NCBI RefSeq assembly: GCF_000018285.1
Contig: NC_009901.1
Location: 2,479,001-2,543,000, forward strand
Direction of reading: 5' to 3'
Source: Shewanella pealeana ATCC 700345
GTDB lineage: Bacteria; Pseudomonadota; Gammaproteobacteria; Enterobacterales; Shewanellaceae
Length of the DNA: 64,000 nt
In this document: positions 17,498 through 28,671 of the stretch, piece after piece
How the letters are laid out: every line of letters begins with the position of its first letter
Numbering within the stretch: the first letter of the stretch is position 1
Translations under genes and position numbers: made by a program
The notes under the pieces: model-generated
Told to the model about the DNA's origin: nothing
Seen by the model: the letters and a program-made list of their open reading frames with translations, nothing else
The model's database searches: none

Positions 17498-18075
17498 TTA
17501 GATGCCCCCCAGGAGCTAGCTCGTTCTTTTTTAAGTGCAACTACTTTACTAGAAATCGGCTGTTAATCAATGATATGCATCTCTTTGAATTGATTAGAGT
17601 GTAGTGGTTGTACTAGCTGAGCAAATTTGGCCGTATAGCTAGAGCTTTGACATAAGGAAAAATAAGTCAAATACCAAAATGAACGCTGTACAGAAAAACT
17701 GACCTAAAACATTTTGGGGCAAAACTGAGTTACGACACATGCAGAAAACACTAATCCCCCATCGGAGTTGCCGAGGTCATTGAAGACAAATCACGTGAGC
17801 GAGGCATGGATGCCAAGGTAGCCTTAGGTGAGCCTTGGGCGGCGAATATGAGGCGATAGTGATTTTCGAAAATGAGTGAGGTTCAACAACTCCGTCGGGG
17901 CGCTGAGGGTTTGTTAAGGGGGGCAAGCGCTTTCCCCCTTGGCTTGGGTGTGGGCGAAGCGCCACGACTCTCGTCAAGCGAAGCTTGAGAGTCCCAAGTT
18001 CGTCACCAGTAGGCTAGAGACTAAGCTTGAATTAGATAGCGAGTTGGCGATGAAATTTGAAATGAGAAATTGAGC
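17498..18075. repeat. Non-coding repeat-like stretch at the right edge of the island
   Basis: No credible gene. From about 17700 to 18010 composition changes to GC-richer sequence with internal inverted repeats, for example GACTCTC / GAGAGTC around 17966-17993 and the GCGAAGCGCC word. I recall similar text as an interspersed intergenic repeat in Shewanella genomes, but that cannot be confirmed here. A 66-codon minus frame at 17777-17977 is inside it and is not taken as a gene. The stretch ends just after the yfaE stop. Confidence 0.5.
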
Positions 18076-18480
18076 TTAGCCAGGTACTGACGGGGTAGCT
18101 GAAATGGATTCGCTATTAATGACAGGTTTAGGACTGGCTGCACGTACAACAACCTCTGCACCTTCAGCTGACAGCGCCAAATCAATATCACTTTCAGGAA
18201 TACAGCAGCAGGGCAGGCATTCATCAGCCTCGAGTGAGACTAAAGGCTCTTTGATATAAGTGACTTTACCGCTTTTGACTTTAGTTTTGCATTGCCCACA
18301 AAAACCACTGCGACATTCAGAGAATATCTTAACCTTCTTTTGTTCAAGCGCTTCAAGCAAAGTCTGGTGCTGCTGATTAAACAGCAACACCGGCATGCCT
18401 TGAAGACTCACAATCGGAGCCTTCTTAAAGCTTGCTTGACTAAAGCTGACAGGCTTAGAGGTCAAAGTCTGAGAACTCAT
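18076..18480 (-). CDS. yfaE: 2Fe-2S ferredoxin YfaE for class Ia ribonucleotide reductase
   Basis: Protein of 134 aa from the ATG at 18480; another ATG lies two codons upstream, and the choice is open. YfaE-type ferredoxins help maintain the diferric-tyrosyl cofactor of NrdB. The plant-type 2Fe-2S motif is [12 protein letters not shown], with the fourth ligand in ECLPCCC. The N-terminal lead (about 30 residues) and C-terminal tail make it longer than E. coli YfaE (84 aa). Its start overlaps the end of nrdB, so it is translationally coupled to it. It is third gene of nrdA-nrdB-yfaE. Confidence 0.9.
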   Translation of the reverse strand: MSSQTLTSKPVSFSQASFKKAPIVSLQGMPVLLFNQQHQTLLEALEQKKVKIFSECRSGFCGQCKTKVKSGKVTYIKEPLVSLEADECLPCCCIPESDIDLALSAEGAEVVVRAASPKPVINSESISATPSVPG

Positions 18481-19585
18481 TGTCATCGATTGAAGAATCG
18501 ATTTGACCAACAAGATAAGAAGAGACTTCTACTTCTTGCGGTGCAACTTGCACTGAATCACTCTCTAACCAGTTCTTCATCCATGGTAGTGGGTTAGTTT
18601 GCTCTGCATAAGGAGAAGCAAAGTTCACCGCTTTCATGCGCTCGTTAGTGATGTATTCAACGTATTGGCACAGAATGGTTTCGTTTAGACCAATCATAGA
18701 ACCATCTTTAAATAGGTATTTAGCCCACTCTTTTTCCTGCTCGGCTGCTTTGATAAAAATATCAATTGCAGTTTGCTCGCACTCTTTAGCAATTTCGGCC
18801 ATTTCAGGGTCGTCTTTACCAGCATGCATAATCTTTAAAATATGCTGAGTGCTGTTTAGATGCAATGCTTCATCGCGAGCGATCAAGCGAATAATCTTTG
18901 CATTACCTTCCATAACCTTGCGCTCGGCAAAGGCAAATGAACAAGCAAAACTGACGTAGAAGCGGATAGCTTCGAGTACGTTAACCGATACCATACATAG
19001 GTACAGCGCTTTCTTGATTTCACGCTTAGTGACTTCAATGATTTCGCCGTCGATCTCGTGGCTACCTTCACCTAATAGGTGATAAGCCTGGCTTAGCTTA
19101 ATCAAGTGATCGTAATAGTTAGCGATATCGCTAGCGCGCTTTAAGATCTCTTCATTTTCTACGATGTCGTTAAATACGATTGAAGGATCGTTAACAATAT
19201 TACGAATAATATGAGTGTACGAACGTGAGTGAATCGTCTCAGAGAATGACCAGGTCTCAATCCATGTTTCTAACTCTGGTAGTGATACCAGTGGCAAGAA
19301 GGCAACGTTTGGTGAACGGCCTTGAATTGAATCAAGCAGAGTTTGATATTTCAGGTTCGAAATGAAAATATGCTTTTCATGCTCAGGCAATGCAGCGTAA
19401 TCGATTTTATCTCGGCTAACGTCAACTTCTTCAGGACGCCAGAAGAAAGAAAGCTGCTTTTCGATTAGCTTTTCGAATACTTCATATTTTTGTTGGTCAT
19501 AACGCGCTACGTTTACTGATTGCCCAAGAAACATAGGCTCTAGCATTGCGTTGTTTGGAGTTTGACAAAATGTTGAATAGGCCAT
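18455..19585 (-). CDS. nrdB: Ribonucleotide reductase class Ia, beta subunit
   Basis: Protein of 376 aa, the NrdB family length. It houses the diferric centre and the tyrosyl radical that starts ribonucleotide reduction in NrdA. The radical tyrosine lies in [16 protein letters not shown], metal ligands are in this region and in [14 protein letters not shown], and the C-terminal tail (NEFSDFDL) is the NrdA-docking peptide. It begins 72 bases after nrdA and overlaps yfaE. Confidence 0.97.
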   Translation of the reverse strand: MAYSTFCQTPNNAMLEPMFLGQSVNVARYDQQKYEVFEKLIEKQLSFFWRPEEVDVSRDKIDYAALPEHEKHIFISNLKYQTLLDSIQGRSPNVAFLPLVSLPELETWIETWSFSETIHSRSYTHIIRNIVNDPSIVFNDIVENEEILKRASDIANYYDHLIKLSQAYHLLGEGSHEIDGEIIEVTKREIKKALYLCMVSVNVLEAIRFYVSFACSFAFAERKVMEGNAKIIRLIARDEALHLNSTQHILKIMHAGKDDPEMAEIAKECEQTAIDIFIKAAEQEKEWAKYLFKDGSMIGLNETILCQYVEYITNERMKAVNFASPYAEQTNPLPWMKNWLESDSVQVAPQEVEVSSYLVGQIDSSIDDNEFSDFDL

Positions 19586-19657
19586 TTTTCTATCTTCCGA
19601 TAATGGGGGCTAGGCCCCCTTAAATTAACGTTTAATACTAATGATTAATATCTTGGG

Positions 19658-21946
19658 TTAGATCTTACATGCGCCGCCAGCGCAACTGTCATCTTCTTTC
19701 TCGATGGCAGTGATATCGTCATGACTATCTGAAGCTCCATCACGAGTATTGTGATAGTAAAGTGTCTTCACACCATATTTGTAAGCGGTTAATAAGTCTT
19801 TTAATAGTACCTTCATCGGTACTCGGCCACCCTCAAAACGACTAGGGTCGTAGTTGGTGTTAGCTGAAATCGACTGATCGACGAACTTCTGCATTAAACC
19901 GACTAACTGTAAGTAACCATCGTTATTAGGCATTTGCCATAGTAACTCATAGCTATACTGGTACTTTTCAAAGTCAGGTACTACTTGCTTTAGCTGACCA
20001 TCTTTACTGGCTTTAACGCTGATTAAACCACGTGGTGGCTCAATACCGTTAGTTGCGTTTGAGATCTGCGAAGAGGTCTCTGATGGCATTAGCGCAGAAA
20101 GGGTAGAGTTACGTAGACCGTGAGTCTTGATCTCTTCACGCAACGTTTCCCAATCTAGGTGCAATGGCTCATCGCAAATCTTATCTAAATCACGCTTGTA
20201 GGTATCAATTGGTAAAATACCTTTAGAGTAAGTTGTCTCATGGAACGCAGGGCAGGCGCCTTGTTCCTTAGCCAGCTTCATCGATGCCTTCAATAGGTAG
20301 AATTGAATCGCTTCAAAAGTCTTGTGAGTAATGCCGTTCGCTGAGCCGTCTGAGTAACGTACGCCTTCTTTTGCTAAGTAGTTAGCAAAGTTAATTACGC
20401 CTATACCCAGTGTGCGGCGATTCATTGACGCTTTTTGAGCTGAGATGATTGGGTAATCTTGATAATCCAGTAGGTTATCGAGTGCACGTACAGCAAGATC
20501 GGCCAATGGCTCTAATTCTTCTAACTTCTTGATAGCACCTAAGTTAAGTGCTGACAGTGTACAAAGTGCAATCTCGCCATCAGGATCGTTAATGTTGTTT
20601 AACGGCTTAGTTGGCAATGCAATCTCAAGGCACAAGTTAGACTGACGAACTGGTGCAACCTTAGAGTCAAATGGACTGTGGGTATTACAGTGGTCAACGT
20701 TTTGAATGTAGATACGACCGGTAGAGGCGCGCTCTTGCATCATTAACGAGAATAACTCAACGGCTTTAATCTGTTTCTTACGAATACTGTCATCAGCTTC
20801 ATATTTAAGATACAGACGCTCGAATTCTTCTTGGTCCTCGAAGAATGCATCGTACATACCTGGTACATCTGATGGGCTGAACAAGCTGATCATGCCGCCT
20901 TGAATAAGACGTTGATACATAACTTTGTTGATTTGAACGCCGTAATCTAAATGACGGATACGGTTATCATCAACACCACGGTTGTTCTTAAGTACTAACA
21001 GTGATTCAACTTCTAGGTGCCACATTGGGTAGAATAGGGTAGCTGCACCACCACGTACGCCACCTTGAGAACAAGATTTAACCGCAGTCTGGAAATACTT
21101 ATAAAATGGTAAACAACCTGTATGGAATGCTTCACCACCACGGATTGGACTACCTAGGGCACGAATACGGCCAGCATTGACGCCGATACCAGCACGTTGT
21201 GACACGTACTTAACGATTGACGATGAGGTAGCATTAATTGAATCAAGGCTGTCACCACACTCAATCAATACACATGAGCTGAACTGACGTGTAGGCGTAC
21301 GTACACCGGCCATGATAGGTGTTGGTAGCGAGATCTTAAATGTAGATGTCGCGTCGTAGAAATCTTTAACGTACTGAAGGCGCGTCTCTTTTGGATACTT
21401 AGCAAATAGGCAAGCAGCAACCAAGATATACAGGAACTGGGCACTTTCGTAGATCTCGTGGGTTACACGGTTTTGAACTAGGTATTTACCTTCAAGTTGC
21501 TTAACTGCAGCATAAGAGAAGTTCATATCACGCCAGTGATCGATATAGCTATCTAGGGTATCGATCTCTTCTTGACTGTAGTCTTCTAGAATATGCTGAT
21601 CGTACTTACCAAGCTCTATCAACTTAACCACATGATCGTAAAGCTTAGGTGGCTCAAATTGACCAAAAGCTTTCTTACGAAGATGGAAAACAGCTAAGCG
21701 TGCAGACAGGAACTGATAATCTGGTGATTCTGGAGAGATTAAATCTGCAGCAGCTTTAATGATAGTCTCATGGATGGCTTCAGTGGCAATGCCGTCAAAA
21801 AACTGCAGGTGAGAGCGCAGTTCAACTTCAGATACAGAGACGTTGTTTAGTCCTTTTGCCGCCCACTCGATAACGCGATGGATTTTATCGAGATCGATAG
21901 TCTCACGTTCGCCACTACGCTTTGTGACTGTCATATTGCTATTCAT
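19658..21946 (-). CDS. nrdA: Ribonucleotide reductase class Ia, alpha subunit
   Basis: Protein of 762 aa, equal to E. coli NrdA in length. It reduces NDPs to dNDPs. An N-terminal ATP-cone (about residues 4-95) gives dATP control. Active-site cysteines are in SSCVLIECGDS, SNLCLEIALPTKP and ALCTLSALNLGA, and the C-terminal redox pair is in DSCAGGACKI. It is first gene of nrdA-nrdB-yfaE. Two NrdR boxes lie 119-165 bases upstream of the ATG, so repression by NrdR at high (d)ATP is likely. Confidence 0.97.
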   Translation of the reverse strand: MNSNMTVTKRSGERETIDLDKIHRVIEWAAKGLNNVSVSEVELRSHLQFFDGIATEAIHETIIKAAADLISPESPDYQFLSARLAVFHLRKKAFGQFEPPKLYDHVVKLIELGKYDQHILEDYSQEEIDTLDSYIDHWRDMNFSYAAVKQLEGKYLVQNRVTHEIYESAQFLYILVAACLFAKYPKETRLQYVKDFYDATSTFKISLPTPIMAGVRTPTRQFSSCVLIECGDSLDSINATSSSIVKYVSQRAGIGVNAGRIRALGSPIRGGEAFHTGCLPFYKYFQTAVKSCSQGGVRGGAATLFYPMWHLEVESLLVLKNNRGVDDNRIRHLDYGVQINKVMYQRLIQGGMISLFSPSDVPGMYDAFFEDQEEFERLYLKYEADDSIRKKQIKAVELFSLMMQERASTGRIYIQNVDHCNTHSPFDSKVAPVRQSNLCLEIALPTKPLNNINDPDGEIALCTLSALNLGAIKKLEELEPLADLAVRALDNLLDYQDYPIISAQKASMNRRTLGIGVINFANYLAKEGVRYSDGSANGITHKTFEAIQFYLLKASMKLAKEQGACPAFHETTYSKGILPIDTYKRDLDKICDEPLHLDWETLREEIKTHGLRNSTLSALMPSETSSQISNATNGIEPPRGLISVKASKDGQLKQVVPDFEKYQYSYELLWQMPNNDGYLQLVGLMQKFVDQSISANTNYDPSRFEGGRVPMKVLLKDLLTAYKYGVKTLYYHNTRDGASDSHDDITAIEKEDDSCAGGACKI

Positions 21947-22064
21947 TAAAGATAAACCTTGGTTTTTATATTTATGAAAGTGACCCGTTCAGGTGCACCG
22001 TACGTTTCCTTGTAAACAAGCAGTTTTAACCGAAAAACGGAGAGTTCCTTTTTGTTGACACAAA

Positions 22065-22111
22065 CGACTAAATAGTGCCTGCTTTCGTCACTCACACACT
22101 ATATATGGTGT
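22065..22111 (-). promoter_or_regulatory. Tandem NrdR boxes upstream of nrdAB
   Basis: Box 1 at 22096-22111 reads ACACTATATATGGTGT, one mismatch from the NrdR consensus acaCwAtATaTwGtgt. Box 2 at 22065-22080 has the core CTAAATAGTG. The cores start 31 bases apart, about three helical turns, which is the known arrangement for NrdR pairs. Confidence 0.85.
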
Positions 22112-22275
22112 TTTGAGTTTCAATAACTACAAGATAGTGAGGTTAATGGTTTTTTGCAAGTGGGAATTTAGGGGACAAGTTGTGGATATCTTGAGGATAA
22201 ATCAGCCTGTTAGTAACGGCTAACCGTTAAAGCTTGTTTTGGTTTGATTTCCTTTTCACTGGCGGATAAATGAAC
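22112..22275. other. nrdA upstream region
   Basis: Together with 21947-22064 and the NrdR boxes this is part of a 450-base gene-free stretch between nrdA and gph. A DnaA-box-like TTGTGGATA occurs at about 22180-22188 (single, unverified), which would fit known DnaA control of nrdA. Nothing else was recognised. Confidence 0.4.
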
Positions 22276-22332
22276 AAATAAAAATGATCTGTCGGATCGC
22301 CACTTAGTTGAGCGATCCAGGCAGATCATTTT
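22276..22332 (-). terminator. Long-stem terminator of ubiG-gph
   Basis: Left arm 22281-22300 and right arm 22312-22332 pair almost fully (AAAATGATCTG / CAGATCATTTT and GGATCGC / GCGATCC) around an 11-base loop. On the minus strand it is followed by TTTTTATTTG, so it ends the leftward ubiG-gph transcript. Confidence 0.85.
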
Positions 22333-22397
22333 GACGACTTTAGTATGAAGTTTACAAGCCTAAATCATCATGGATTAAAATGTGTACGCTTAGAAAA

Positions 22398-23081
22398 TTA
22401 ACTCTGCTGCATAACCGTAAAAAAATCAGCTAAATGACCGCCAGTCTCAAAGCTGAGATCGGCAGGCCAAAGCGAAATATCATCATTAGCGCCAATATAA
22501 CCCCACAGGGCAAGACCTGAGATCATATTTGCCGCTTTAGCCGCGACAAGATCGCGCTCTGCATCACCTAAATACAGAATATGCTCAGGCAATACCTTAA
22601 GTTGCTGCGCGGCTAAATGCATAGGCGCCGTATGAGGCTTGGAATAAAGCGTTGTGTCTCCGCTTATCACAGTAGGCATTTTTGCCGTAAGGCCGAGTCG
22701 ATTGAGTAGCGGTCGTGAGAAGCGAGCTGGTTTATTGGTTACCACACCATACGGAATAGAAAGCCCGTGAAGCGTTTCGAGTAACCTGTCTAAGCCTTCA
22801 AATAAACAGCAATCGTTACCGTTTATACGCTCATAGTTATCGAAGAGTGATTGCTGTAATTGGGCAATGTATTGCTCATCAATATGGGGCAGGGCCGCCC
22901 TAATCATGGCTATGCTGCCATGGGACGCACTGTCGCGGATCTGCTCGAATGGCACCCGTGAATGCCCATGGGCTTCTAGACTGATGTTGAGAGCCTCAAT
23001 CATATCTGGCGCGGTATCGACTAGCGTACCATCGAGATCGAACAGTACGCCTTTAATCTGTAATGCTTCTGCCTTAGTCAT
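22398..23081 (-). CDS. gph: HAD phosphatase, Gph/MupP type
   Basis: Protein of 227 aa from the ATG at 23081 (a TTG five codons upstream is possible). It is a HAD-superfamily phosphatase with motif [11 protein letters not shown], motif [12 protein letters not shown] and motifs [13 protein letters not shown] with [12 protein letters not shown]. By family it is phosphoglycolate phosphatase-like. However, it overlaps the ubiG end by 8 bases and sits near gyrA/serC, the same neighbourhood as Pseudomonas mupP (MurNAc-6-phosphate phosphatase of cell-wall recycling). That alternative cannot be excluded. Co-transcribed with ubiG. Confidence 0.85.
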   Translation of the reverse strand: MTKAEALQIKGVLFDLDGTLVDTAPDMIEALNISLEAHGHSRVPFEQIRDSASHGSIAMIRAALPHIDEQYIAQLQQSLFDNYERINGNDCCLFEGLDRLLETLHGLSIPYGVVTNKPARFSRPLLNRLGLTAKMPTVISGDTTLYSKPHTAPMHLAAQQLKVLPEHILYLGDAERDLVAAKAANMISGLALWGYIGANDDISLWPADLSFETGGHLADFFTVMQQS

Positions 23082-23784
23082 TTTTAACCGTGGCAATCAT
23101 ATAGTTCACTTCAAGACTCTTAGTATATCTAAAAATGTCTGTAATTGGGTTATAGGTGATCCCGACAGCATCTTTGCAGAACAGTTCTGCATTATCGGCT
23201 AAATCGATAAGCTCTGAAGGCCTGATAAATTTATTATGGTCGTGGGTGCCGATAGGTAACATCTTTAATAGGTACTCAGCACCTAAGATGGTTTCAACAT
23301 ATGCGCGTAGGTTACGGTTAATCGTTGAGAAGAACACATAGCCACCGGGTTTGACCATATCGGCGCAGGCTTGAATAACAGAACTTGGATTAGGAACGTG
23401 TTCAAGCATTTCCATGCAGGTAACGACATCATATTGACCACGATGTTCATCTCTATGGGCTTCTGCAGTGTTTTTGATATAGTTTATTTCAACGCCAGTT
23501 TCTAAGGCATGCAGCCTCGCGACATCTAAAGGCTCATCGCCCATATCGAGGCCGGTAACATTGGCGCCTATTCTCGCCATGCTTTCAGACAGGATCCCGC
23601 CGCCACAACCAACATCTAGCACTTGTTTACCAAAAATACCGCCAGCGGTTTGGTCTATATAGTTAAGGCGCAATGGGTTTAAGTTGTGTAGTGGTTTGAA
23701 TTCGCCTTTAGGGTCCCACCAAGTGGCGGCCATTTTCTCAAACTTCGCGATCTCTTGTGGATCAACATTATTATGTGTTTGCAC
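23074..23784 (-). CDS. ubiG: Ubiquinone O-methyltransferase UbiG
   Basis: Protein of 236 aa. It performs both O-methylations of ubiquinone synthesis with SAM. SAM motif I is [16 protein letters not shown], motif [12 protein letters not shown], and the N-terminus [21 protein letters not shown] is characteristic of UbiG. It is divergent from gyrA and overlaps gph. Confidence 0.96.
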   Translation of the reverse strand: MQTHNNVDPQEIAKFEKMAATWWDPKGEFKPLHNLNPLRLNYIDQTAGGIFGKQVLDVGCGGGILSESMARIGANVTGLDMGDEPLDVARLHALETGVEINYIKNTAEAHRDEHRGQYDVVTCMEMLEHVPNPSSVIQACADMVKPGGYVFFSTINRNLRAYVETILGAEYLLKMLPIGTHDHNKFIRPSELIDLADNAELFCKDAVGITYNPITDIFRYTKSLEVNYMIATVKND

Positions 23785-24065
23785 TTTAATTACCTCACAG
23801 TGACAAAACCGTCTTTAGCGTCAGATTATAATGAATAGTGGCAATAAACAAACAAGTAATGATTTTGCGGAACAATGTGATGAAAAATTGTGCCTATGCC
23901 TTGATTTTAATCAAGTGAATTGACTTTATCTGGTTATTTAAAATGAATCGATGTTTGGGTCTAGCGCCATAAAATAACTGTGTTAGAATGCCAAATCACG
24001 TTTTCAAGCATAGCTATTTTAGGAAATAAGAATAGCACGCTAAATTTCAGGGGATCGAGCAGTTT

Positions 24066-26777
24066 ATGACTGATCTGGCTTCATCTATAACACCAATTAA
24101 TATTGAAGACGAATTAAAAAATTCATACTTAGATTACGCCATGAGCGTAATCGTTGGCCGTGCACTGCCTGACGTTCGTGACGGTTTAAAACCGGTACAT
24201 CGCCGCGTACTTTTCGCCATGAGCGAATTGAAAAACGACTGGAACAAGCCTTATAAAAAGTCTGCCCGTGTCGTTGGTGACGTAATCGGTAAGTATCACC
24301 CGCATGGTGATACCGCTGTATATGACACAATCGTTCGTTTGGCTCAGCCTTTCTCTATGCGTTACCCACTTATTGACGGTCAAGGTAACTTCGGTTCTGT
24401 CGATGGCGACGCCGCAGCTGCAATGCGTTATACCGAAATCCGTATGGACAAGGTGGCACATCAGCTTTTAGCCGACCTTGAGAAAGAGACCGTTGACTTC
24501 GTTCCAAACTACGATGGCACCGAGTTTATTCCTGCCGTTCTACCAACACGCATTCCAACACTACTAGTGAATGGTTCGTCAGGTATTGCGGTTGGTATGG
24601 CTACAAACATTCCGCCACATAACTTGAATGAAGTTATCAGCGGTTGTTTAGCACTAATCGAAGACCCTGCATTATCTATCGAACAATTGATGGAATACAT
24701 TCCAGGTCCTGACTTCCCAACTGCAGCGATTATTAATGGCCGTAAAGGCATTATCGATGCGTATAAAACCGGCCGTGGCCGTGCGGTTATGCGTGCTCGT
24801 GCAGAGATCGAAGAAGAGAATGGCCGCGAGCGAATTATCGTTCACGAAATTCCATATCAGGTTAACAAAGCGCGTTTGATTGAAAAAATTGCCGAGCTAG
24901 TTAAAGATAAGAAGATCGAAGGTATTAGTGGTCTACGCGACGAGTCTGATAAAGACGGCATGCGTATTGTTATCGAGATCAAGCGTGGTGAAGTGGGCGA
25001 GGTTGTTCTAAATAACCTTTACGCACAAACTCAAATGCAGTGCTCTTTTGGTATTAACATGGTTGCTCTGACCAATGGTCAGCCAAAACTATTTAATTTA
25101 AAAGAGATGCTAGAGTGCTTTATTCTTCACCGTCGTGAAGTGGTTACTCGTCGTACCGTATTTGAATTACGTAAAGCACGTGAACGCGCGCATATTCTTG
25201 AAGCGTTAGCGGTGGCGCTTGCAAACATCGACCCAATTATCGCCTTGATTAAGGCATCTCCGACTCCAGCCGAAGCGAAAGTGAAGCTAGTTGCAGAAGG
25301 TTGGGAACTTGGCCACGTTAAAGGCATGCTTGAAAAAGCAGGCGATGACGCAGCCCGTCCTGAGTGGCTAGAGCCTGAATTTGGTATTCGCGACGATAAG
25401 TACTATCTGACTGAGCAACAAGCTCAAGCGATCCTTGAACTACGTTTACACCGTTTAACCGGTCTAGAACATGACAAGATCATTGCTGAATACGAAGAAC
25501 TACTAGAAATCATCGCGGCATTACTATTCATTCTTGGTAGCCCAGAGCGTTTGATGGAAGTGATTAAAGAAGAACTTGAAGAAGTTCTGACAAACTTTGG
25601 TGACGAGCGCCGTACTGTTATTAACGCTAACGAAGTTGATATGAGTCTAGAAGATCTTATCAATGAAGAAGACGTTGTAGTTACACTGTCGCACCTTGGT
25701 TATGCCAAGTACCAAGTTCTATCTGATTATCAGGCTCAACGCCGTGGTGGTAAGGGTAAAGCTGCAACTAAAGTGAAAGACGAAGATTTCGTTGAAAAAC
25801 TATTGGTAGCTAACACTCATGACACCATCTTGTGCTTCTCTGACTTTGGTAAGATGTACTGGCTGAAAGTTTACCAATTGCCATTGGCAAGCCGTACAGC
25901 ACGTGGTCGCCCAATTGTTAACTTGTTACCGTTGGCAGAAGGTGAGCGTATCACTGCGATTCTACCTGTTCGCGAATACGCTGAAGACAAGTACATCATT
26001 ATGGCGACGTCTCACGGTACAGTTAAGAAGACTGCACTAACGGCTTATAGCAACCCACGTGTAAACGGTATTATCGCTGTAAACCTTAAAGATGGTGACC
26101 AGTTGATTGGTGTTGATATTACCGATGGTAATGACGATATCATGCTGTTCTCGAATGAAGGTAAAGTGGTTCGCTTTAACGAGAAAGCCCGTAGCTCTGA
26201 AACAGGTGAAGTGAAAATTGATCCTGAAACAGGCGAAGAAGTTATCGCACTACGTGCGATGGGACGTACTGCAACGGGTGTTCGTGGTATTAAGCTTGAA
26301 GATGGCCAAACTGTTGTATCGCTAATTGTACCTAAGGGTGAGGGTGATATCTTAACTGTGACCGAGAACGGTTATGGTAAGCGTACCGATTTAGCCGAAT
26401 ATCCAGCTAAGAGCCGTGGTACGAAAGGTGTTGTCTCTATCAAAGTGAGCGAACGTAACGGCGCCGTAGTTGGTGCAGTACAAGTTGGCGAAAATGATGA
26501 GATCATGCTGATCAGTAACAAGGGTACTTTAGTACGTACTCCAGCTACTGGCGTATCAAGCATTGGTCGTAACACTCAAGGTGTGACCATTATTCGTACC
26601 GCTGAAGATGAGAAAGTTGTTGGTCTACAACGTATCGATGAAATTCAAGTTCCTGATGTTGAGCTTGATGAAGAGGGTAACCCTATCATCGTTGAAGGCG
26701 CTGCAGGAACAGAAGTTCAAGCAGAAGCTGTCAATACCGAAGCTGAAGTGACTGAAACACCAAAAATTGAAGATTAA
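24066..26777 (+). CDS. gyrA: DNA gyrase subunit A
   Basis: Protein of 903 aa, a bit longer than E. coli GyrA (875) because of an acidic C-terminal tail. The catalytic tyrosine lies in AMRYTEIRM (about residue 122). The quinolone region reads [13 protein letters not shown], with Thr83 and Asp87. The GyrA box is QRRGGKG in the C-terminal wrapping domain. Together with GyrB it introduces negative supercoils. It is a single gene with a strong terminator at its end, divergent from ubiG. Confidence 0.98.
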   Translation: MTDLASSITPINIEDELKNSYLDYAMSVIVGRALPDVRDGLKPVHRRVLFAMSELKNDWNKPYKKSARVVGDVIGKYHPHGDTAVYDTIVRLAQPFSMRYPLIDGQGNFGSVDGDAAAAMRYTEIRMDKVAHQLLADLEKETVDFVPNYDGTEFIPAVLPTRIPTLLVNGSSGIAVGMATNIPPHNLNEVISGCLALIEDPALSIEQLMEYIPGPDFPTAAIINGRKGIIDAYKTGRGRAVMRARAEIEEENGRERIIVHEIPYQVNKARLIEKIAELVKDKKIEGISGLRDESDKDGMRIVIEIKRGEVGEVVLNNLYAQTQMQCSFGINMVALTNGQPKLFNLKEMLECFILHRREVVTRRTVFELRKARERAHILEALAVALANIDPIIALIKASPTPAEAKVKLVAEGWELGHVKGMLEKAGDDAARPEWLEPEFGIRDDKYYLTEQQAQAILELRLHRLTGLEHDKIIAEYEELLEIIAALLFILGSPERLMEVIKEELEEVLTNFGDERRTVINANEVDMSLEDLINEEDVVVTLSHLGYAKYQVLSDYQAQRRGGKGKAATKVKDEDFVEKLLVANTHDTILCFSDFGKMYWLKVYQLPLASRTARGRPIVNLLPLAEGERITAILPVREYAEDKYIIMATSHGTVKKTALTAYSNPRVNGIIAVNLKDGDQLIGVDITDGNDDIMLFSNEGKVVRFNEKARSSETGEVKIDPETGEEVIALRAMGRTATGVRGIKLEDGQTVVSLIVPKGEGDILTVTENGYGKRTDLAEYPAKSRGTKGVVSIKVSERNGAVVGAVQVGENDEIMLISNKGTLVRTPATGVSSIGRNTQGVTIIRTAEDEKVVGLQRIDEIQVPDVELDEEGNPIIVEGAAGTEVQAEAVNTEAEVTETPKIED

Positions 26778-26810
26778 TATTCATCAATGAGATGATGTAT
26801 TGATTTGAAA

Positions 26811-26837
26811 AAAAGGATGCCAATGGCATCCTTTTTT
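26811..26837 (+). terminator. Rho-independent terminator of gyrA
   Basis: Stem GGATGCC / GGCATCC with loop AAT, flanked by an A run and a T run. Confidence 0.92.
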
Positions 26838-27346
26838 GTTTTTAGCCCTAAACCACTTCAGTAGGTGGTTATCATCAATTTGGCTCAGCCTGAAGTACGC
26901 TCAATGGCATTGCGGAGTAAGGCAATGTTTAACGACTTATAAGCACGCCGACTTTTGTTTGAAAAGAAAGTGTCCATGGAGGCAAGCTTAGCATCCCTGC
27001 GATACACGGCTTATAAGTTCATTAAACATAGCTTATTAACTCAAGTGATACGTGAGCTTTGCTAATGGTGCGGTACAAGCTTCTAAATCAGGGCCACAAA
27101 TGTTCCCTACATTTGTTGGCATTTCCGCCAATCCATGGCAGTCAGTGATTTAGCCCATGCTTTAAAGAAAGGCCTATAGGGATATATTTACGGCGTCTTC
27201 TTAACGCACGGTAGGAAAGCTCCCTTTTAGGGAGTCTGCTTTATAACAGATGGGCAAAGCCACCTTCTTCAGAAGGTGGATCTTTTACTTTCAGATGATT
27301 TAAGCTTTGGTATGAACAAACGACCAATAGCGGCTGCTACAGCCGC
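26838..27346. other. Gene-free region between gyrA and the serine hydrolase gene
   Basis: About 510 bases with no credible ORF. It contains several short hairpins, for example CTCCC TTTT GGGAG near 27221 and CCACCTTC / GAAGGTGG at about 27262-27281. The latter could end the convergent transcripts. The text looks like dispersed intergenic repeat sequence; only one copy is in the window. Confidence 0.4.
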
Positions 27347-28504
27347 TTATATTCCAAGCTTGTCGGCTCGTTTAAACGCATCCTGCCAAAACTCAGCACT
27401 TAACTTAGCGATGACTCTGGATTCGCCATTCAATAACATCGCCATACCAATATTGAGCTCCGGTGAGTAAGATATTTCTGCGACATAACCTGAAACCCAT
27501 CCTGCATGATAGATAAGCGGCCGTCCGTTGAACTCATAGATGCGCCAACCTTTACCGTAATGGGCACTATCGAGGAAAGGGCGCCAATCTCGGCGGCGTA
27601 ACTCTTTGGTGGTCTTAACCCCTGGCGTGGTTATATCCTCTATCATACTTGCTGAGATTACTTCGGGGTTTTGGCCTAAATTCGCCATTAGCCATTTTGA
27701 AAGATCGGTAATACTCGCATTAACACCAGCTGCGGGGGCGAGCTGATAATAGTTGGGTTTAACTTTAACCTGCTGAAATCCTGATTTGGTTTTGACGTGG
27801 GGTTCCGCTCGGTTACTTTCATTTAGAAACGCGTCGTAGCCCACAGAGGCAGAGCTCATACTTAATGGAGCAAAGATCCGTTTCTGTATAAAGTTGGCGT
27901 AGCTGAAAGTCGATTGTTGTTCTATGGCTTCTTTGATAAAAGAAAACGCCACATTTTGATAGCCATAGCAGATCCCCGGTTGGCAAATAGGGCTAAGCTC
28001 ATCAAACTTGCTGACAATTTTAGTAAGATTGACGTTCGCGTTGATCAAATTGTCGTAACTATTGGGCATTAAGCCAGTACTATGACCAATGATATGGCCT
28101 AAATTAATGAGTTTTGCATTTTGCTGATCAGCTAAAGTAAATTCCGGTAAATAACTAGCAATAGGTTGTTGCCAATCCAGCTTTCCCTCTTCGACCAACA
28201 TGGACGCCAGGGTACCTGCAAAGGTTTTAGAGACTGAGGCGAGTCTAAAGACTGTGTCAGCATTAATATTTGGATTACTGCCTTTACTTCTTTTTCCATA
28301 GGTACCTAACTTTAAAACATTATCTGCTTCAACGATTACGAAAGCGCCGCCGGGAAGTTTGTTTTCTCTTAATTCATGGTTGAAGCGTTTTTTGAAACTA
28401 TTTGAGAGATCGGAATATTGAGACTCTGCAGCTGATACTTGCACAAGCGTAAGCAAAGACCCTATAGATAAGGAGCCGATAAGGAGGAAAGGTTTTAAAA
28501 GCAT
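27347..28504 (-). CDS. Secreted serine hydrolase, class C beta-lactamase family
   Basis: Protein of 385 aa from the ATG at 28504 (a TTG four codons upstream also fits). A signal peptide (LLKPFLLIGSLSIGSLLTL, then VSA) points to the periplasm. The AmpC-like SxxK is ASVSKTF, the YxN motif is YQNVAF, and HAGWVSG near the end replaces the KTG box. This pattern is common to class C-type esterases, peptidases and lactamases. Its substrate is unknown; it should not be called a resistance gene without assay. Single gene, facing gyrA. Confidence 0.85.
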   Translation of the reverse strand: MLLKPFLLIGSLSIGSLLTLVQVSAAESQYSDLSNSFKKRFNHELRENKLPGGAFVIVEADNVLKLGTYGKRSKGSNPNINADTVFRLASVSKTFAGTLASMLVEEGKLDWQQPIASYLPEFTLADQQNAKLINLGHIIGHSTGLMPNSYDNLINANVNLTKIVSKFDELSPICQPGICYGYQNVAFSFIKEAIEQQSTFSYANFIQKRIFAPLSMSSASVGYDAFLNESNRAEPHVKTKSGFQQVKVKPNYYQLAPAAGVNASITDLSKWLMANLGQNPEVISASMIEDITTPGVKTTKELRRRDWRPFLDSAHYGKGWRIYEFNGRPLIYHAGWVSGYVAEISYSPELNIGMAMLLNGESRVIAKLSAEFWQDAFKRADKLGI

Positions 28505-28671
28505 GTACAAGTCCAATGTGCCGTTATAACGGTCTGTTTAGTATATTTGTTGTGACTTAAGCTACTAACAATAGATGGTCACTTAAAAACATCTCTATTG
28601 ATGCTATGCCCAAAGGCTTAGGTTACGAGTAATGCGAGTATAAAACGTGATTATTTCTAACATTTCACTAG

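Noticed and set aside
17777..17977. 66-codon frame in the repeat-like segment
   Set aside because: Composition is that of the surrounding repeat; rich in Pro/His without fold pattern.
18292..18597. 101-codon plus frame across yfaE/nrdB
   Set aside because: Fully antisense to two certain genes.
24311..24316. GyrA Thr83 as a quinolone-resistance mutation
   Set aside because: Thr at this position is wild type in several gammaproteobacteria and Asp87 is intact. No resistance can be claimed.
27347..28504. Beta-lactamase resistance gene
   Set aside because: The third active-site box is not KTG, and the family includes many esterases and peptidases.
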